Assembly: GCA_023423065.1 (NCBI GenBank)
Contig: JAFAGC010000120.1
Span: 1 to 64,000 of the forward strand
Length of the DNA: 64,000 nucleotides
Source of the DNA: Pseudomonadota bacterium
GTDB lineage: Bacteria > Pseudomonadota > Gammaproteobacteria > Steroidobacterales > Steroidobacteraceae
Reading direction: 5' to 3'
Shown here: one piece after another, positions 16,128 to 24,152 of the stretch
Layout: each line of letters starts with the position of its first letter
Position numbering within the stretch: the first letter of the stretch is position 1
The notes under the pieces: model-generated
Databases searched by the model: none
The model's input: only the letters and a program-made list of their open reading frames with translations
What the model was told of the DNA's origin: nothing
Position numbers and translations under genes: made by a program

Positions 16128-17084
16128 ATGCCCATACCCGCAACGAAGTACATCTGGTTCAACGGCAAACTCGTCCCCTGGGAAAAGGCGACGGTGCACG
16201 TGCTCTCGCACGCCCTGCACTACGGTTCGTCGGTGTTCGAAGGTGTGCGTGCATATGAAACGCCGCGTGGTCCGGCGATCTTTCGCCTGAAGGATCACAC
16301 GAAGCGCCTGTTCGACTCGGCGAAGATCTACCGCATCAACATTCCCTTCACGGAAGACCAGCTGAATCACGCCCAGCGCGAAGTGATCGCGCAGAACGGC
16401 CTGGCGCGCGGCGCGTACCTGCGTCCGGTCGCGTTTCGCGGTTATGGCGAAATCGGCGTCGTGCCGAAGATCGATCCGCCGGTCGAGGTCGCGGTGGCGG
16501 CCTGGGAATGGGGCAAGTATCTCGGCGCCGCCGAGGACGAAGGCGTGGATGTCTGCGTCTCGTCCTGGCAACGCGTCGCGCCGAACACGATTCCCGCGAT
16601 GGCGAAGGCCGGCGGCAACTATCTTTCGAGCCAGCTCATCGGCCTCGAGGCCAAGCGTCTCGGCTTCGTCGAGGGCATCGGCCTTTCCTCCGACGGAACC
16701 GTGAGCGAAGGCGCGGGCGAAAACCTGTTCCTCGTGAAGGACGGCGTCGTGTACACGCCGGGCGTCGCGCATTCGCTGCTGGCCGGCATCACGCGCCACA
16801 GCGTCATGACGCTCGCGAAGGACCTCGGCATCGAAGTGCGCGAGATCGCGATCCCGCGCGAGATGCTGTATCTCGCCGACGAGTTGTTCTTCACCGGCAC
16901 CGCGACCGAAGTCGCGCCGATCCGCTCCGTCGACGGCATCCAGATCGGCAACGGCAAGCGCGGACCCGTCACGGCGAAACTGCAGGCCGCGTTCTTCGCG
17001 CTCGTCCAGGGCCGCTCGCAGGACAAGTACGGCTGGCTCGACCACGTCGACATGAGCACCGCCAGGGCCGCCGTAGCCGGATGA
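16128..17084 (+). CDS. ilvE: Branched-chain amino acid aminotransferase
   Basis: A 318-residue class IV (fold type IV) PLP aminotransferase catalysing the last step to valine, leucine and isoleucine. Supporting features are HALHYGSSVFEGVRAYET near the N-terminus, KAGGNYLSSQLIGLEAK with the PLP lysine region, GTVSEGAGENLFLVKDG and FFTGTATEVAPIRSVDG. Length is that of class I bacterial IlvE. It is 21 bp after leuA with TTGGAG before the ATG. The next gene, leuC, is 85 bp away, a gap containing a REP-like palindrome. Confidence 0.96.
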   Translation: MPIPATKYIWFNGKLVPWEKATVHVLSHALHYGSSVFEGVRAYETPRGPAIFRLKDHTKRLFDSAKIYRINIPFTEDQLNHAQREVIAQNGLARGAYLRPVAFRGYGEIGVVPKIDPPVEVAVAAWEWGKYLGAAEDEGVDVCVSSWQRVAPNTIPAMAKAGGNYLSSQLIGLEAKRLGFVEGIGLSSDGTVSEGAGENLFLVKDGVVYTPGVAHSLLAGITRHSVMTLAKDLGIEVREIAIPREMLYLADELFFTGTATEVAPIRSVDGIQIGNGKRGPVTAKLQAAFFALVQGRSQDKYGWLDHVDMSTARAAVAG

Positions 17085-17106
17085 CCCGACCGCACAGTAG
17101 TTAGCC

Positions 17107-17151
17107 GGGGTCTGGCTCCATTTTCGGTCCGCGAAAATGGTGCCTGACCCC
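17107..17151 (+). repeat. REP-like palindrome between ilvE and leuC
   Basis: Arms 17107-17126 and 17132-17151 match in 18 of 20 positions when reverse-complemented, around a 5-base loop; the core is CCATTTTCG/CGAAAATGG with GGGGTC/GACCCC ends. The sequence family differs from the GTAAAAAGTGGGGA palindromes near 47-50.7 kb. It lies in an otherwise uninterrupted operon and just upstream of the leuC ribosome-binding site. Confidence 0.7.
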
Positions 17152-17169
17152 ACTCTTCAGGACCCCAAG

Positions 17170-18579
17170 TTGAGCAGCCTCCCCAAAACGATGTTCGAAA
17201 AGGTCTGGGACGACCATGTAGTCGTACCCGAGACCGCCGACACTCCCGCCGTCCTCTTCATCGATCTTCACCTGACCCACGAGGTCACGACTCCGCAGGC
17301 CTACACCGAGCTGCGCAATCGCGGACTCAGACTGCGCAGGCCGGATCTCACGCTCGCGACGATGGATCACTCCACGCCCACGCGCACGGAGCAGGTGTTC
17401 GGCAACGTGCCGATCGCGGTCGATTCCGCGGCCAGGCAGGTCCAGCAGCTCGAGATCAACACGAAGGAATTCGGCGTGGAGCTGTTCGACCTGCAGGACA
17501 GCCGCCGCGGCATCGTGCACATCATCGGGCCGGAGCTCGGTCTCACGCAGCCGGGCAAGACCATCGTGTGCGGCGACAGCCACACGTCGACGCACGGAGC
17601 CTTCGGCGCCCTCGCCTTCGGCATCGGCACCACCGAGGTCGGGCACGTGCTCGCGACCCAGTGCCTGCTGCAGCGCAGGCCGAAGACCTTCGCGATCAAC
17701 GTCGTGAACGCGTTGCCGCGCGGGGTTACCGCCAAGGACCTGATCCTCGCCATCATCGGCAAGATCGGCGTCTCGGGCGGCACGGGTCACGTGCTCGAGT
17801 ACCGCGGTGCGGCCATCGAGGCGATGTCGATGGACGAACGCATGACCATCTGCAACATGTCCATCGAGGCCGGCGCGCGCGCGGGCATGATCGCGCCCGA
17901 CGCCATCACGTTCGAATACCTGAAGAACACGCCGCGCGCGCCCAAGGACGACGCGTGGGAAGCCGCTGTTGCGCGCTGGTCCAGGCTGCCTACCGATGCC
18001 GGCGCGAAGTTCGACCGCAGCGTCGAGATCGACGCCGCCACGCTCGTGCCGATGGTGACCTACGGAACGCATCCCGGCATGGTCGCGCCCGTCAATGGAG
18101 CGGTGCCGGAGAATGGCGACGCCGTGTTCGAGAAGGCGCTCACGTACATGGGCCTCAAGGCCGGTGAACCGATCAGCAACGTACCCGTGAACAACGTGTT
18201 CGTCGGCAGCTGCACGAACGGCCGCCTCTCCGACTTGCGCAAGGCCGCGGGCGTTTTGCGGGGGCACAAGCTCGCGCAGGGCGTGAAGATGCTGGTCGTG
18301 CCGGGCTCGCAGGCCGTCAAGCGCGCCGCCGAGGCCGAGGGTCTCCACAAGATCTTCCTCGACGCCGGTGCCGAATGGCGCGAGAGCGGCTGCTCGATGT
18401 GTCTCGGCATGAACGGCGATCTCGTGCCCGCCGGGCACTATTCGATCAGCACCAGCAACCGAAACTTCGAAGGCCGGCAGGGAACCGGCGCGCGCACCCT
18501 CCTCGCGAGTCCCGAAACCGCCGCAGCGTCCGCGATCCGCGGGCGCGTCACCGATCCGCGAGAGTTTTCCTCCAACTAG
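17170..18579 (+). CDS. leuC: 3-isopropylmalate dehydratase large subunit
   Basis: A 469-residue aconitase-family enzyme that, with LeuD, isomerises 2- to 3-isopropylmalate. The 4Fe-4S ligands are visible as the Cys in NNVFVGSCTNGRLSDL and the pair in SGCSMCLGMNGD; GDSHTSTHGAFGALAFGIG is also diagnostic. I choose the TTG at 17170: AGGA is seven bases upstream and the product begins SSLPKTMFEKVWDDHVV, matching the family N-terminus. The in-frame ATG at 17137 lies inside the REP-like palindrome and would add eleven residues from repeat DNA. Confidence 0.93.
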   Translation: MSSLPKTMFEKVWDDHVVVPETADTPAVLFIDLHLTHEVTTPQAYTELRNRGLRLRRPDLTLATMDHSTPTRTEQVFGNVPIAVDSAARQVQQLEINTKEFGVELFDLQDSRRGIVHIIGPELGLTQPGKTIVCGDSHTSTHGAFGALAFGIGTTEVGHVLATQCLLQRRPKTFAINVVNALPRGVTAKDLILAIIGKIGVSGGTGHVLEYRGAAIEAMSMDERMTICNMSIEAGARAGMIAPDAITFEYLKNTPRAPKDDAWEAAVARWSRLPTDAGAKFDRSVEIDAATLVPMVTYGTHPGMVAPVNGAVPENGDAVFEKALTYMGLKAGEPISNVPVNNVFVGSCTNGRLSDLRKAAGVLRGHKLAQGVKMLVVPGSQAVKRAAEAEGLHKIFLDAGAEWRESGCSMCLGMNGDLVPAGHYSISTSNRNFEGRQGTGARTLLASPETAAASAIRGRVTDPREFSSN

Positions 18580-18585
18580 TCGAAC

Positions 18586-19164
18586 ATGGCCGCCGTCACA
18601 CAGATCCGCTCGCGCACCGTCGCGCTGCCCGTCACCAACATCGACACCGACCAGATCATTCCCGCGCGGTTCCTCACCGCGACGTCGAAGGCCGGGTTCG
18701 GCAAACATCTTTTCGCCGACTGGCGCTACGACGCCGCGGGAAATCCCAAGCCCGACTTCGTGCTCAACAAGCCCGAGGCGAAAGGCGCCGGCATCCTGGT
18801 GGCGGGACGCAACATCGGCTGCGGCTCCTCGCGCGAACACGCGCCCTGGGCCCTGCAGGATTTCGGCTTCCAGGCCATCGTCAGCACCGAGTTCGCGGAC
18901 ATCTTCCGTACGAACTGCCTCAAGAACGGCCTGCTGCCCGTGGTCGTCGATGAGCAGACCCACGCCTGGCTGCTCGCGAATCCCGGTGTCGAAATCGACA
19001 TCGACATCGCGAGCTCGACCCTGACGCTGCCGGACGGCACGAAAGTCTCGTTTCCGCTCGAAGGGTTCGCGCGGTATTGCCTCATGAACGGCGTCGACGA
19101 GCTCGGCTTCCTGCTCTCGAAGAACGACGCGATCAGCGCGTACGAAAAGTCGCACCCGCGGTAA
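18586..19164 (+). CDS. leuD: 3-isopropylmalate dehydratase small subunit
   Basis: A 192-residue swivel-domain subunit that partners LeuC. The segments LPVTNIDTDQIIPARFL, GRNIGCGSSREHAPWALQDFGFQAI and IFRTNCLKNGLLPVVV are characteristic. Full length. It follows leuC by only 6 bp and precedes leuB by 13 bp, consistent with translational coupling in one transcript. Confidence 0.96.
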   Translation: MAAVTQIRSRTVALPVTNIDTDQIIPARFLTATSKAGFGKHLFADWRYDAAGNPKPDFVLNKPEAKGAGILVAGRNIGCGSSREHAPWALQDFGFQAIVSTEFADIFRTNCLKNGLLPVVVDEQTHAWLLANPGVEIDIDIASSTLTLPDGTKVSFPLEGFARYCLMNGVDELGFLLSKNDAISAYEKSHPR

Positions 19165-19177
19165 GAAGAGCAAGACA

Positions 19178-20236
19178 GTGAAAGCAAGAATTGCGGTCAT
19201 CGCGGGCGATGGCATCGGCCCTGAAGTCGTCGCCGAAGGCACGCGCGTACTCGAGCGCATCGCGCGCAAGTTCAACCACGATTTCACGATGAACGCGGCA
19301 CCGTTCGGCGGCGCGGCCATCGACCTCACGGGCGATCCGCTCCCGAAGGCGACGCTCGACGAATGTCTCGCGGCCGACGGCGTGTTGCTCGGCGCGATCG
19401 GCGGACCCAAGTGGGGCCCCAGCGCGAAGGCGCGCCCGGAACAGGGACTGCTGCGCATCCGCCGTGAGCTCGGCGTCTACGCCAACCTGCGCCCGATCAA
19501 ACTACACCCCGCCCTGCGCGATTCTTCCGTGCTAAAGCCGGAGATCCTCGACGGCGTCGACCTGGTGTTCGTGCGCGAGCTGACCGGCGGCATCTACTTC
19601 GGCGAAAAGACACGCACCGCGACGCTCGCCACCGACCTGTGCAGCTACTCCGTGGCCGAGGTCGAGCGCATCACGCGCGTGGCCGGCCGCCTGGCGGCGG
19701 CGCGGCGCAAGAAGATCGTCTCGATCGACAAGTCGAACGTGCTCGAGACCTCGCGCCTGTGGCGCGAAGTCGCCGAGCGCGTGATCAAGGCCGAATTCCC
19801 CGGCATTTCGCTCGAGCACATGCTGGTCGACTCGGCGGCGATGCACCTGATCAAGCGGCCGCGCGACTTCGACGTGTTGCTCACCGAGAACATGTTCGGC
19901 GACATCCTGACCGACGAAGGCGCGATGCTTGCCAGCTCGCTCGGTGTACTGCCCTCTGCCTCGGTCGGCGACGGCCGTCGCGGTCTCTACGAGCCGATCC
20001 ACGGCTCCGCGCCCGACATCGCGGGCAAGGGAATCGCGAACCCCATCGGCACGATCCTGAGCGTGGCGCTGCTGCTGCGGCACTCGCTCGGACTCGAAAC
20101 CGAGGCCACGGCCGTCGAGGCCGCCGTGAGCCGCGCGATCGATGGCGGCGCACGCACGGCGGACATCGCCGAGAAGGGCCGCACGGCCCTTACCACCTCG
20201 CAGATGGGCGACGCCGTGCTGAAGGACTTGGGCTGA
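19178..20236 (+). CDS. leuB: 3-isopropylmalate dehydrogenase
   Basis: A 352-residue NAD-dependent beta-decarboxylating dehydrogenase producing 2-oxoisocaproate. Motifs include IAVIAGDGIGPEVVAEG, FVRELTGGIYFGEKTR, VDSAAMHLIKRPRDFDVLLTENMFGDILTDE and EPIHGSAPDIAGKGIANPIG. The start is GTG with only a weak upstream AAGAAGAG. It is the last gene of the ilvC-leuA-ilvE-leuC-leuD-leuB operon; the next gene is convergent and begins one base beyond the stop. Confidence 0.95.
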   Translation: MKARIAVIAGDGIGPEVVAEGTRVLERIARKFNHDFTMNAAPFGGAAIDLTGDPLPKATLDECLAADGVLLGAIGGPKWGPSAKARPEQGLLRIRRELGVYANLRPIKLHPALRDSSVLKPEILDGVDLVFVRELTGGIYFGEKTRTATLATDLCSYSVAEVERITRVAGRLAAARRKKIVSIDKSNVLETSRLWREVAERVIKAEFPGISLEHMLVDSAAMHLIKRPRDFDVLLTENMFGDILTDEGAMLASSLGVLPSASVGDGRRGLYEPIHGSAPDIAGKGIANPIGTILSVALLLRHSLGLETEATAVEAAVSRAIDGGARTADIAEKGRTALTTSQMGDAVLKDLG

Positions 20237-20237
20237 G

Positions 20238-20501
20238 CTAGCTCCCGACGTCGAAGTCCTCGTCGATGGCGAACTCGCCGGCCTCGAGCTGATCGCGTAT
20301 GCGTTCCGCTTCGGCCAGTTGCGACTCCGGCACCAGCAATCGCACACCGGCCAATCCGACGATCCCTGCGTCGCTGGTGGAGTTGTAGATCACCGGCGTG
20401 AGTCCTGCCGCCAGGAGTCGTGCGCGCAGCGCCTCGACCGAGATCGGATCGAGGTACACCGCGCACTGTTGGAGGACACCCTCGGGCGTTTCCAGCCTCA
20501 T
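20238..20501 (-). CDS. DUF2007-like small signal-transducing protein
   Basis: An 87-residue protein resembling the DUF2007 family, small ferredoxin-like-fold domains of unknown role. The pattern VEALRARLLAAGLTPVIYNSTS...VRLLVPESQLAEAERI is typical: a helix after the first strand, then a C-terminal helix following the VPESQ segment. It ends with an acidic tail. The ATG at 20501 is the best conserved start, although no good Shine-Dalgarno lies at ideal distance. Convergent with leuB, divergent from the DUF899 gene. Function unknown. Confidence 0.65.
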   Translation of the reverse strand: MRLETPEGVLQQCAVYLDPISVEALRARLLAAGLTPVIYNSTSDAGIVGLAGVRLLVPESQLAEAERIRDQLEAGEFAIDEDFDVGS

Positions 20502-20595
20502 GACCGCACTGTACCCCCCTTCTGTCGCAAATCCGCCGTCGAAAAACGCTCCCCTCGTTCGACCATGGATCATTCCTTCACCACCGGAGGCCGCC

Positions 20596-21354
20596 ATGCA
20601 TCGAGTCGTTACCCGAGATCAGTGGATCGCCGAACGCAAGCAATTGTTGCAAGAGGAAAAAGAATTCACCCGGCGCCGCGACGCGCTCGCTGAAAAGCGG
20701 CGTGCCCTGCCCTGGGTCAGGATCGACAAGCGGTATGAATTCGATTCGGCGGACGGCCGGGTCACGCTGGCGGACCTGTTTCGCGGCCGCAGCCAGCTCT
20801 TCGTTCAGCACGTCATGCAGGGGCCGGATCAGCCGCTGCAATGCGTGGGCTGCGCGCTGGGCATCGACGGCATGGAAGGCCTGCTGACACACCTCGAGAA
20901 CCACGACGTGTCGGTGGTCGCGGTCGCGCGCGCGACGATGCCCGAGCTGAACGTATTGCGCGAGCGCATGGGCTGGCGCATCCCGTTCTACTCGTCGTTC
21001 GGATCGGACTTCAACTACGACTTCGGCGTGTCGTTCAAGCCGGAAGAAATGGCCGCCGGCCGCGCGTACTACAACTACGCGCACTGCGATCCGGGCATCG
21101 AGGACATCTCGGGCAACAGCGTGTTCTACCGCGACGACTCGGGCGAAATCTTCCACACGTACTCGAACTACGCGCGCGGCGGCGAGGACTTCATGGCCAT
21201 CTACCGCATCCTCGAAGCCCTGCCGAAGGGCCGCAACGAGAACGGACCTTACTACTCGCTCACCGACTGGGTCCGGCCGCACGACATGTACGGCAAGGGC
21301 GGCGAAGTGGCCCCGAACGGCCGCTTCACGCCACCCGTCTCCTGCTGCATGTGA
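20596..21354 (+). CDS. DUF899 family thioredoxin-like protein
   Basis: A 252-residue member of the DUF899 family (thioredoxin-like fold, function not established). Family hallmarks are MHRVVTRDQWIAERKQLLQEEKEF at the start, LADLFRGRSQLFVQHVM, and the C-terminal YYSLTDWVRPHDMYG. A CVGC pair in the middle resembles a redox motif but is not the classical CxxC position. ATG 20596 has GGAGG six bases upstream. An SDR gene follows after 8 bp, so the two are probably co-transcribed. Confidence 0.85.
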   Translation: MHRVVTRDQWIAERKQLLQEEKEFTRRRDALAEKRRALPWVRIDKRYEFDSADGRVTLADLFRGRSQLFVQHVMQGPDQPLQCVGCALGIDGMEGLLTHLENHDVSVVAVARATMPELNVLRERMGWRIPFYSSFGSDFNYDFGVSFKPEEMAAGRAYYNYAHCDPGIEDISGNSVFYRDDSGEIFHTYSNYARGGEDFMAIYRILEALPKGRNENGPYYSLTDWVRPHDMYGKGGEVAPNGRFTPPVSCCM

Positions 21355-21362
21355 ACGGCACC

Positions 21363-22253
21363 ATGGAAAACACAGCTTCGAGGCGAGGATTCCTCGCGGG
21401 CGGCGCCGCGGCGGCCCTGCCATTGTCGGCACGCGGTGCGGATGGCACGAACCCCGCATCGCGAGCCGGTTTGCTCGAGGGCAAGGTCGCCGTCGTGTAC
21501 GGCGCCGCGGGTTCGATGGGTAGCGCGATCTCGCGTGCATTCGCGCACGAAGGCGCGCGCGTATTCCTGGCCGGCCGCACGCGCGCCTCCCTCGATGCAC
21601 TGGCGTCCGGACTGACACGCGACGGCGCCACGGCCACCGCGACCGTGGTCGACGCGATGGATCCCACCGCCGTCGAAAAGCACCTCGAGACGATCGTCGC
21701 CGATGGCGGCGGCATCGACATCTCGTTCAATCTCATCGGCATCGGCGGCAACCAGGGCCAGCCGCTCACGGGCATGACGCTCGATTCCTTCCAGGAGCCG
21801 ATCGCGAACGCGATGCGCACGCAGTTCATCACGGCCACCGCGGCTGCGCGCCACATGGAAGAACGCGGCGGCGGCTCGATCCTCGCGCTCACCGCGCAGG
21901 TCGCACGCAAGCCCTACGTGGCGAGCGGCGGTTTCGGCGTCGCGTGCGCGGCCATCGAAGGCCTGTGGCGTCAGCTCGCCGTGGAGCTCGGACCGAAAGG
22001 AGTCAGGCTCGTGACGCTGCGGTCGGCCGGCTCCTCCGATGCGCCCGGGGTCTCCGCCGCGATTGCCGAACACGCGAAGGCCGCGGGCGTGAGCCGCGAA
22101 GTCTTCGAGTCGCGCATCGCGGAGAAAACCATGCTGCGACGGATGCCGAAGATGGCCGAGATCGCCAACGCAGCCGTGTTCGCGGCGTCGGATCGTGCGA
22201 GCGCCTTGACCGCCGCCGTGCTCAACGCCACCTGCGGCGAGATCGCCGATTGA
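21363..22253 (+). CDS. SDR-fold protein with Tat-like leader and altered active site
   Basis: A 296-residue short-chain dehydrogenase/reductase-fold protein. The N-terminus carries TASRRGFLAGGAAAALPLSA, a twin-arginine-type signal, unusual for this cytosolic family. The nucleotide-binding VAVVYGAAGSMGSAI and the NLIGIGG segment are present. At the active site, where SDRs have YxxxK, the sequence reads SGGFGVACAAIEG: the Tyr aligns with Phe and the Lys with Cys, so classical catalysis is unlikely. It follows the DUF899 gene and overlaps the next ORF by four bases. It may bind a nucleotide without acting as a standard oxidoreductase. Confidence 0.8.
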   Translation: MENTASRRGFLAGGAAAALPLSARGADGTNPASRAGLLEGKVAVVYGAAGSMGSAISRAFAHEGARVFLAGRTRASLDALASGLTRDGATATATVVDAMDPTAVEKHLETIVADGGGIDISFNLIGIGGNQGQPLTGMTLDSFQEPIANAMRTQFITATAAARHMEERGGGSILALTAQVARKPYVASGGFGVACAAIEGLWRQLAVELGPKGVRLVTLRSAGSSDAPGVSAAIAEHAKAAGVSREVFESRIAEKTMLRRMPKMAEIANAAVFAASDRASALTAAVLNATCGEIAD

Positions 22254-23028
22254 GCGCGCTGCGCGTGCTCGTGTGGCTGAGCCCGTTCGCGCCGCTCGCG
22301 GCGCAGGCGCTGCCACCGCCTCCCGAGCCCGCGCCACCGCTGCTGTCCGAGTCCGAGGAAATCCGCATCTCGCTCGAAGCGGCGCCCGCTCACCTGCGCG
22401 ACGACGCCGGCGTGTACGTGCTCGAGTCTTCCGGATATCGCCTGGCGCGCGCCAGCCGCAATGGCTTCCATTGCATCATCGAGCGAATCATCGCAACGCC
22501 TTCGAGCCGCGCTGCTTCGACGCGGAAGGCAGCGAAACGCTATTGCCCGTCGTGGTGTTCCGCGCCGAACTTCGCGCTCGCGGCGCAACGCGGGCGGCAA
22601 TAGAACGCGAGGTGGCAGCGCGCTTTCAGCGCGGGGAATTCAGCGCGCCGCGCCGCGTCGGCATCTGCTACATGCTTTCGACGCATAACGTGGTGGTCGT
22701 CGACGGGGAATCGCGGCGTGTACAAAGGGTCGGTCCGCGACTCCTGTTCTATGCGCCCAACCTCGGCAGCGCCGACCTCGGCTCGACGCCCAACCTCGAA
22801 GCGCGCATGCTGGTGATCGACGAAAACAGCGCGACGGCCATGATCGCGGTGCCCGTCGTCTCGGCCAAACGGACGCGGGCAAACTACCTGTCGCCGGAAG
22901 GCGCGAGCCCGCTGTCGCGATCGGTGACGACCGCCACAGCGGAAGCCGCGCCGCAACACGCCTTCGCGGATGGGATCAGCGCAACGACTTCACGCCGTTC
23001 GACAGATCCCGGATCAGGTCCTCCGTAG
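22250..23028 (+). pseudogene. Secreted conserved protein, probably frameshifted
   Basis: The first part (TTG at 22250, overlapping the SDR stop as TTGA) gives a signal peptide VLVWLSPFAPLAAQA and then SESEEIRISLEAAPAHLRDDAGVYVLE up to NGFHCIIERI near 22490. The continuation that makes sense, NAFEPRCFDAEGSETLLPVV through CYMLSTHNVVVV and LLFYAPNLGSADLG, is in the -1 frame from about 22495. This fits a one-base deletion (or two-base insertion, or an assembly error) in a conserved hypothetical gene. I know no assigned function. Its 3' end overlaps metB on the opposite strand by about 50 bp. Confidence 0.6.
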
Positions 23029-24133
23029 CCTCGATACCGATCGACAGGCGCAGCAGTCCATCGACCAGGCCGGCCGCGGCGCGAGCCTCGGGCGCCATCG
23101 CGGCGTGAGTCATGGTCGCGGGGTGCGCGACGAGGCTTTCGACGCCCCCCAGCGATTCGGCCAGCGAGAACAATTCGAGCGCCTCCGAGAATCGACGCGC
23201 GCCTTCGATGCCGCCCTCGACTTCCAGCGTGACGATCGCGCCGAAGCCGGACTGCTGGCGTTTCGCGATCTCATGACCGGGGTGCGACGCGAGGCCGGGG
23301 TAATACACCTTCTTCACCAGCGGCTGCTTCGCGAGGAATTCGGCCACGGCCTGCGCGTTCTTGCCGTGCTCGCGCAGCCGCACGTGCAACGTGCGCAATC
23401 CGCGCAGCGTGAGGAAGCTGTCGAACGGCGAACCCGTGAGGCCGAGGCAATTGCCCCACCACGCGAGCTGCTCGGAAACTTCCGGCTTGGCCGCGATGGC
23501 CGCGCCACCCACCACGTCGCTGTGGCCGTTGATGTACTTGGTCGTCGAATGGACCACGATGTCCGCGCCGAGCGAGATGGGCTTCTGCCAGCCCGGCGAC
23601 AGGAACGTGTTGTCCGCGACGACGAGCGCGCCGATCGCATGTCCGCGGCGGGCGATGTCCGCGACGTCGGTGATGCGCAGCAATGGGTTGCTCGGCGTTT
23701 CGATCCACACCATGGCCGCCGGCTTCGACAGCGCCGCGTTCACGGCGGCGGCGTCGTTGAAGTCGACGAAATCGACGGCGAGTTCCTTGCGCTTGTTCCA
23801 GGCAGTGAACAGGCGGAACGTGCCGCCGTAACAGTCGTGCGGCACGACGACACGCGCGCCGACCGGCAGCAGGTGCCCGACGAGCGTGATCGCGCCCATG
23901 CCCGAGCCCGTGATGACCGCGCCGACGCCGCCTTCGAGATCCGCGAGCGCCTCGGCCAGCAGATCGCGCGTCGGATTTCCCGAGCGGCTGTAGTCGTACT
24001 TGCGCTTGTCGCCGAAAGCCCGGAATGCGTAGGTGGACGACAGGTGCAGCGGCGGCACCACGGCGCCGGTCACGTCACAATTTTCGAGGCCCGCGCGCAC
24101 GGCGCGGGTGTCCTGGGTCAGCGAGGTCGTCAT
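22976..24133 (-). CDS. metB: Cystathionine gamma-synthase / O-succinylhomoserine sulfhydrylase family
   Basis: A 385-residue PLP enzyme of the Cys/Met metabolism family. The PLP lysine lies in VVHSTTKYINGHSDVVGG, and YDYSRSGNPTRDLLAEALADLEGG and GSGMGAITLVGHLLPVGA are typical of CGS. The ATG at 24133 is the family start. It is downstream of metX by 19 bp under the same SAM riboswitch, so it should act in trans-sulfuration or direct sulfhydrylation of acylhomoserine for methionine. Exact reaction (cystathionine or homocysteine formation) cannot be decided from sequence. Confidence 0.93.
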   Translation of the reverse strand: MTTSLTQDTRAVRAGLENCDVTGAVVPPLHLSSTYAFRAFGDKRKYDYSRSGNPTRDLLAEALADLEGGVGAVITGSGMGAITLVGHLLPVGARVVVPHDCYGGTFRLFTAWNKRKELAVDFVDFNDAAAVNAALSKPAAMVWIETPSNPLLRITDVADIARRGHAIGALVVADNTFLSPGWQKPISLGADIVVHSTTKYINGHSDVVGGAAIAAKPEVSEQLAWWGNCLGLTGSPFDSFLTLRGLRTLHVRLREHGKNAQAVAEFLAKQPLVKKVYYPGLASHPGHEIAKRQQSGFGAIVTLEVEGGIEGARRFSEALELFSLAESLGGVESLVAHPATMTHAAMAPEARAAAGLVDGLLRLSIGIEATEDLIRDLSNGVKSLR

Positions 24134-24152
24134 CCGTCGGTTCCTGGGTTCG

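Noticed and set aside
17101..19458. A 785-residue ORF antisense to leuC-leuD-leuB
   Set aside because: Same reason: GC-driven shadow of well-conserved coding sequence, no family similarity.
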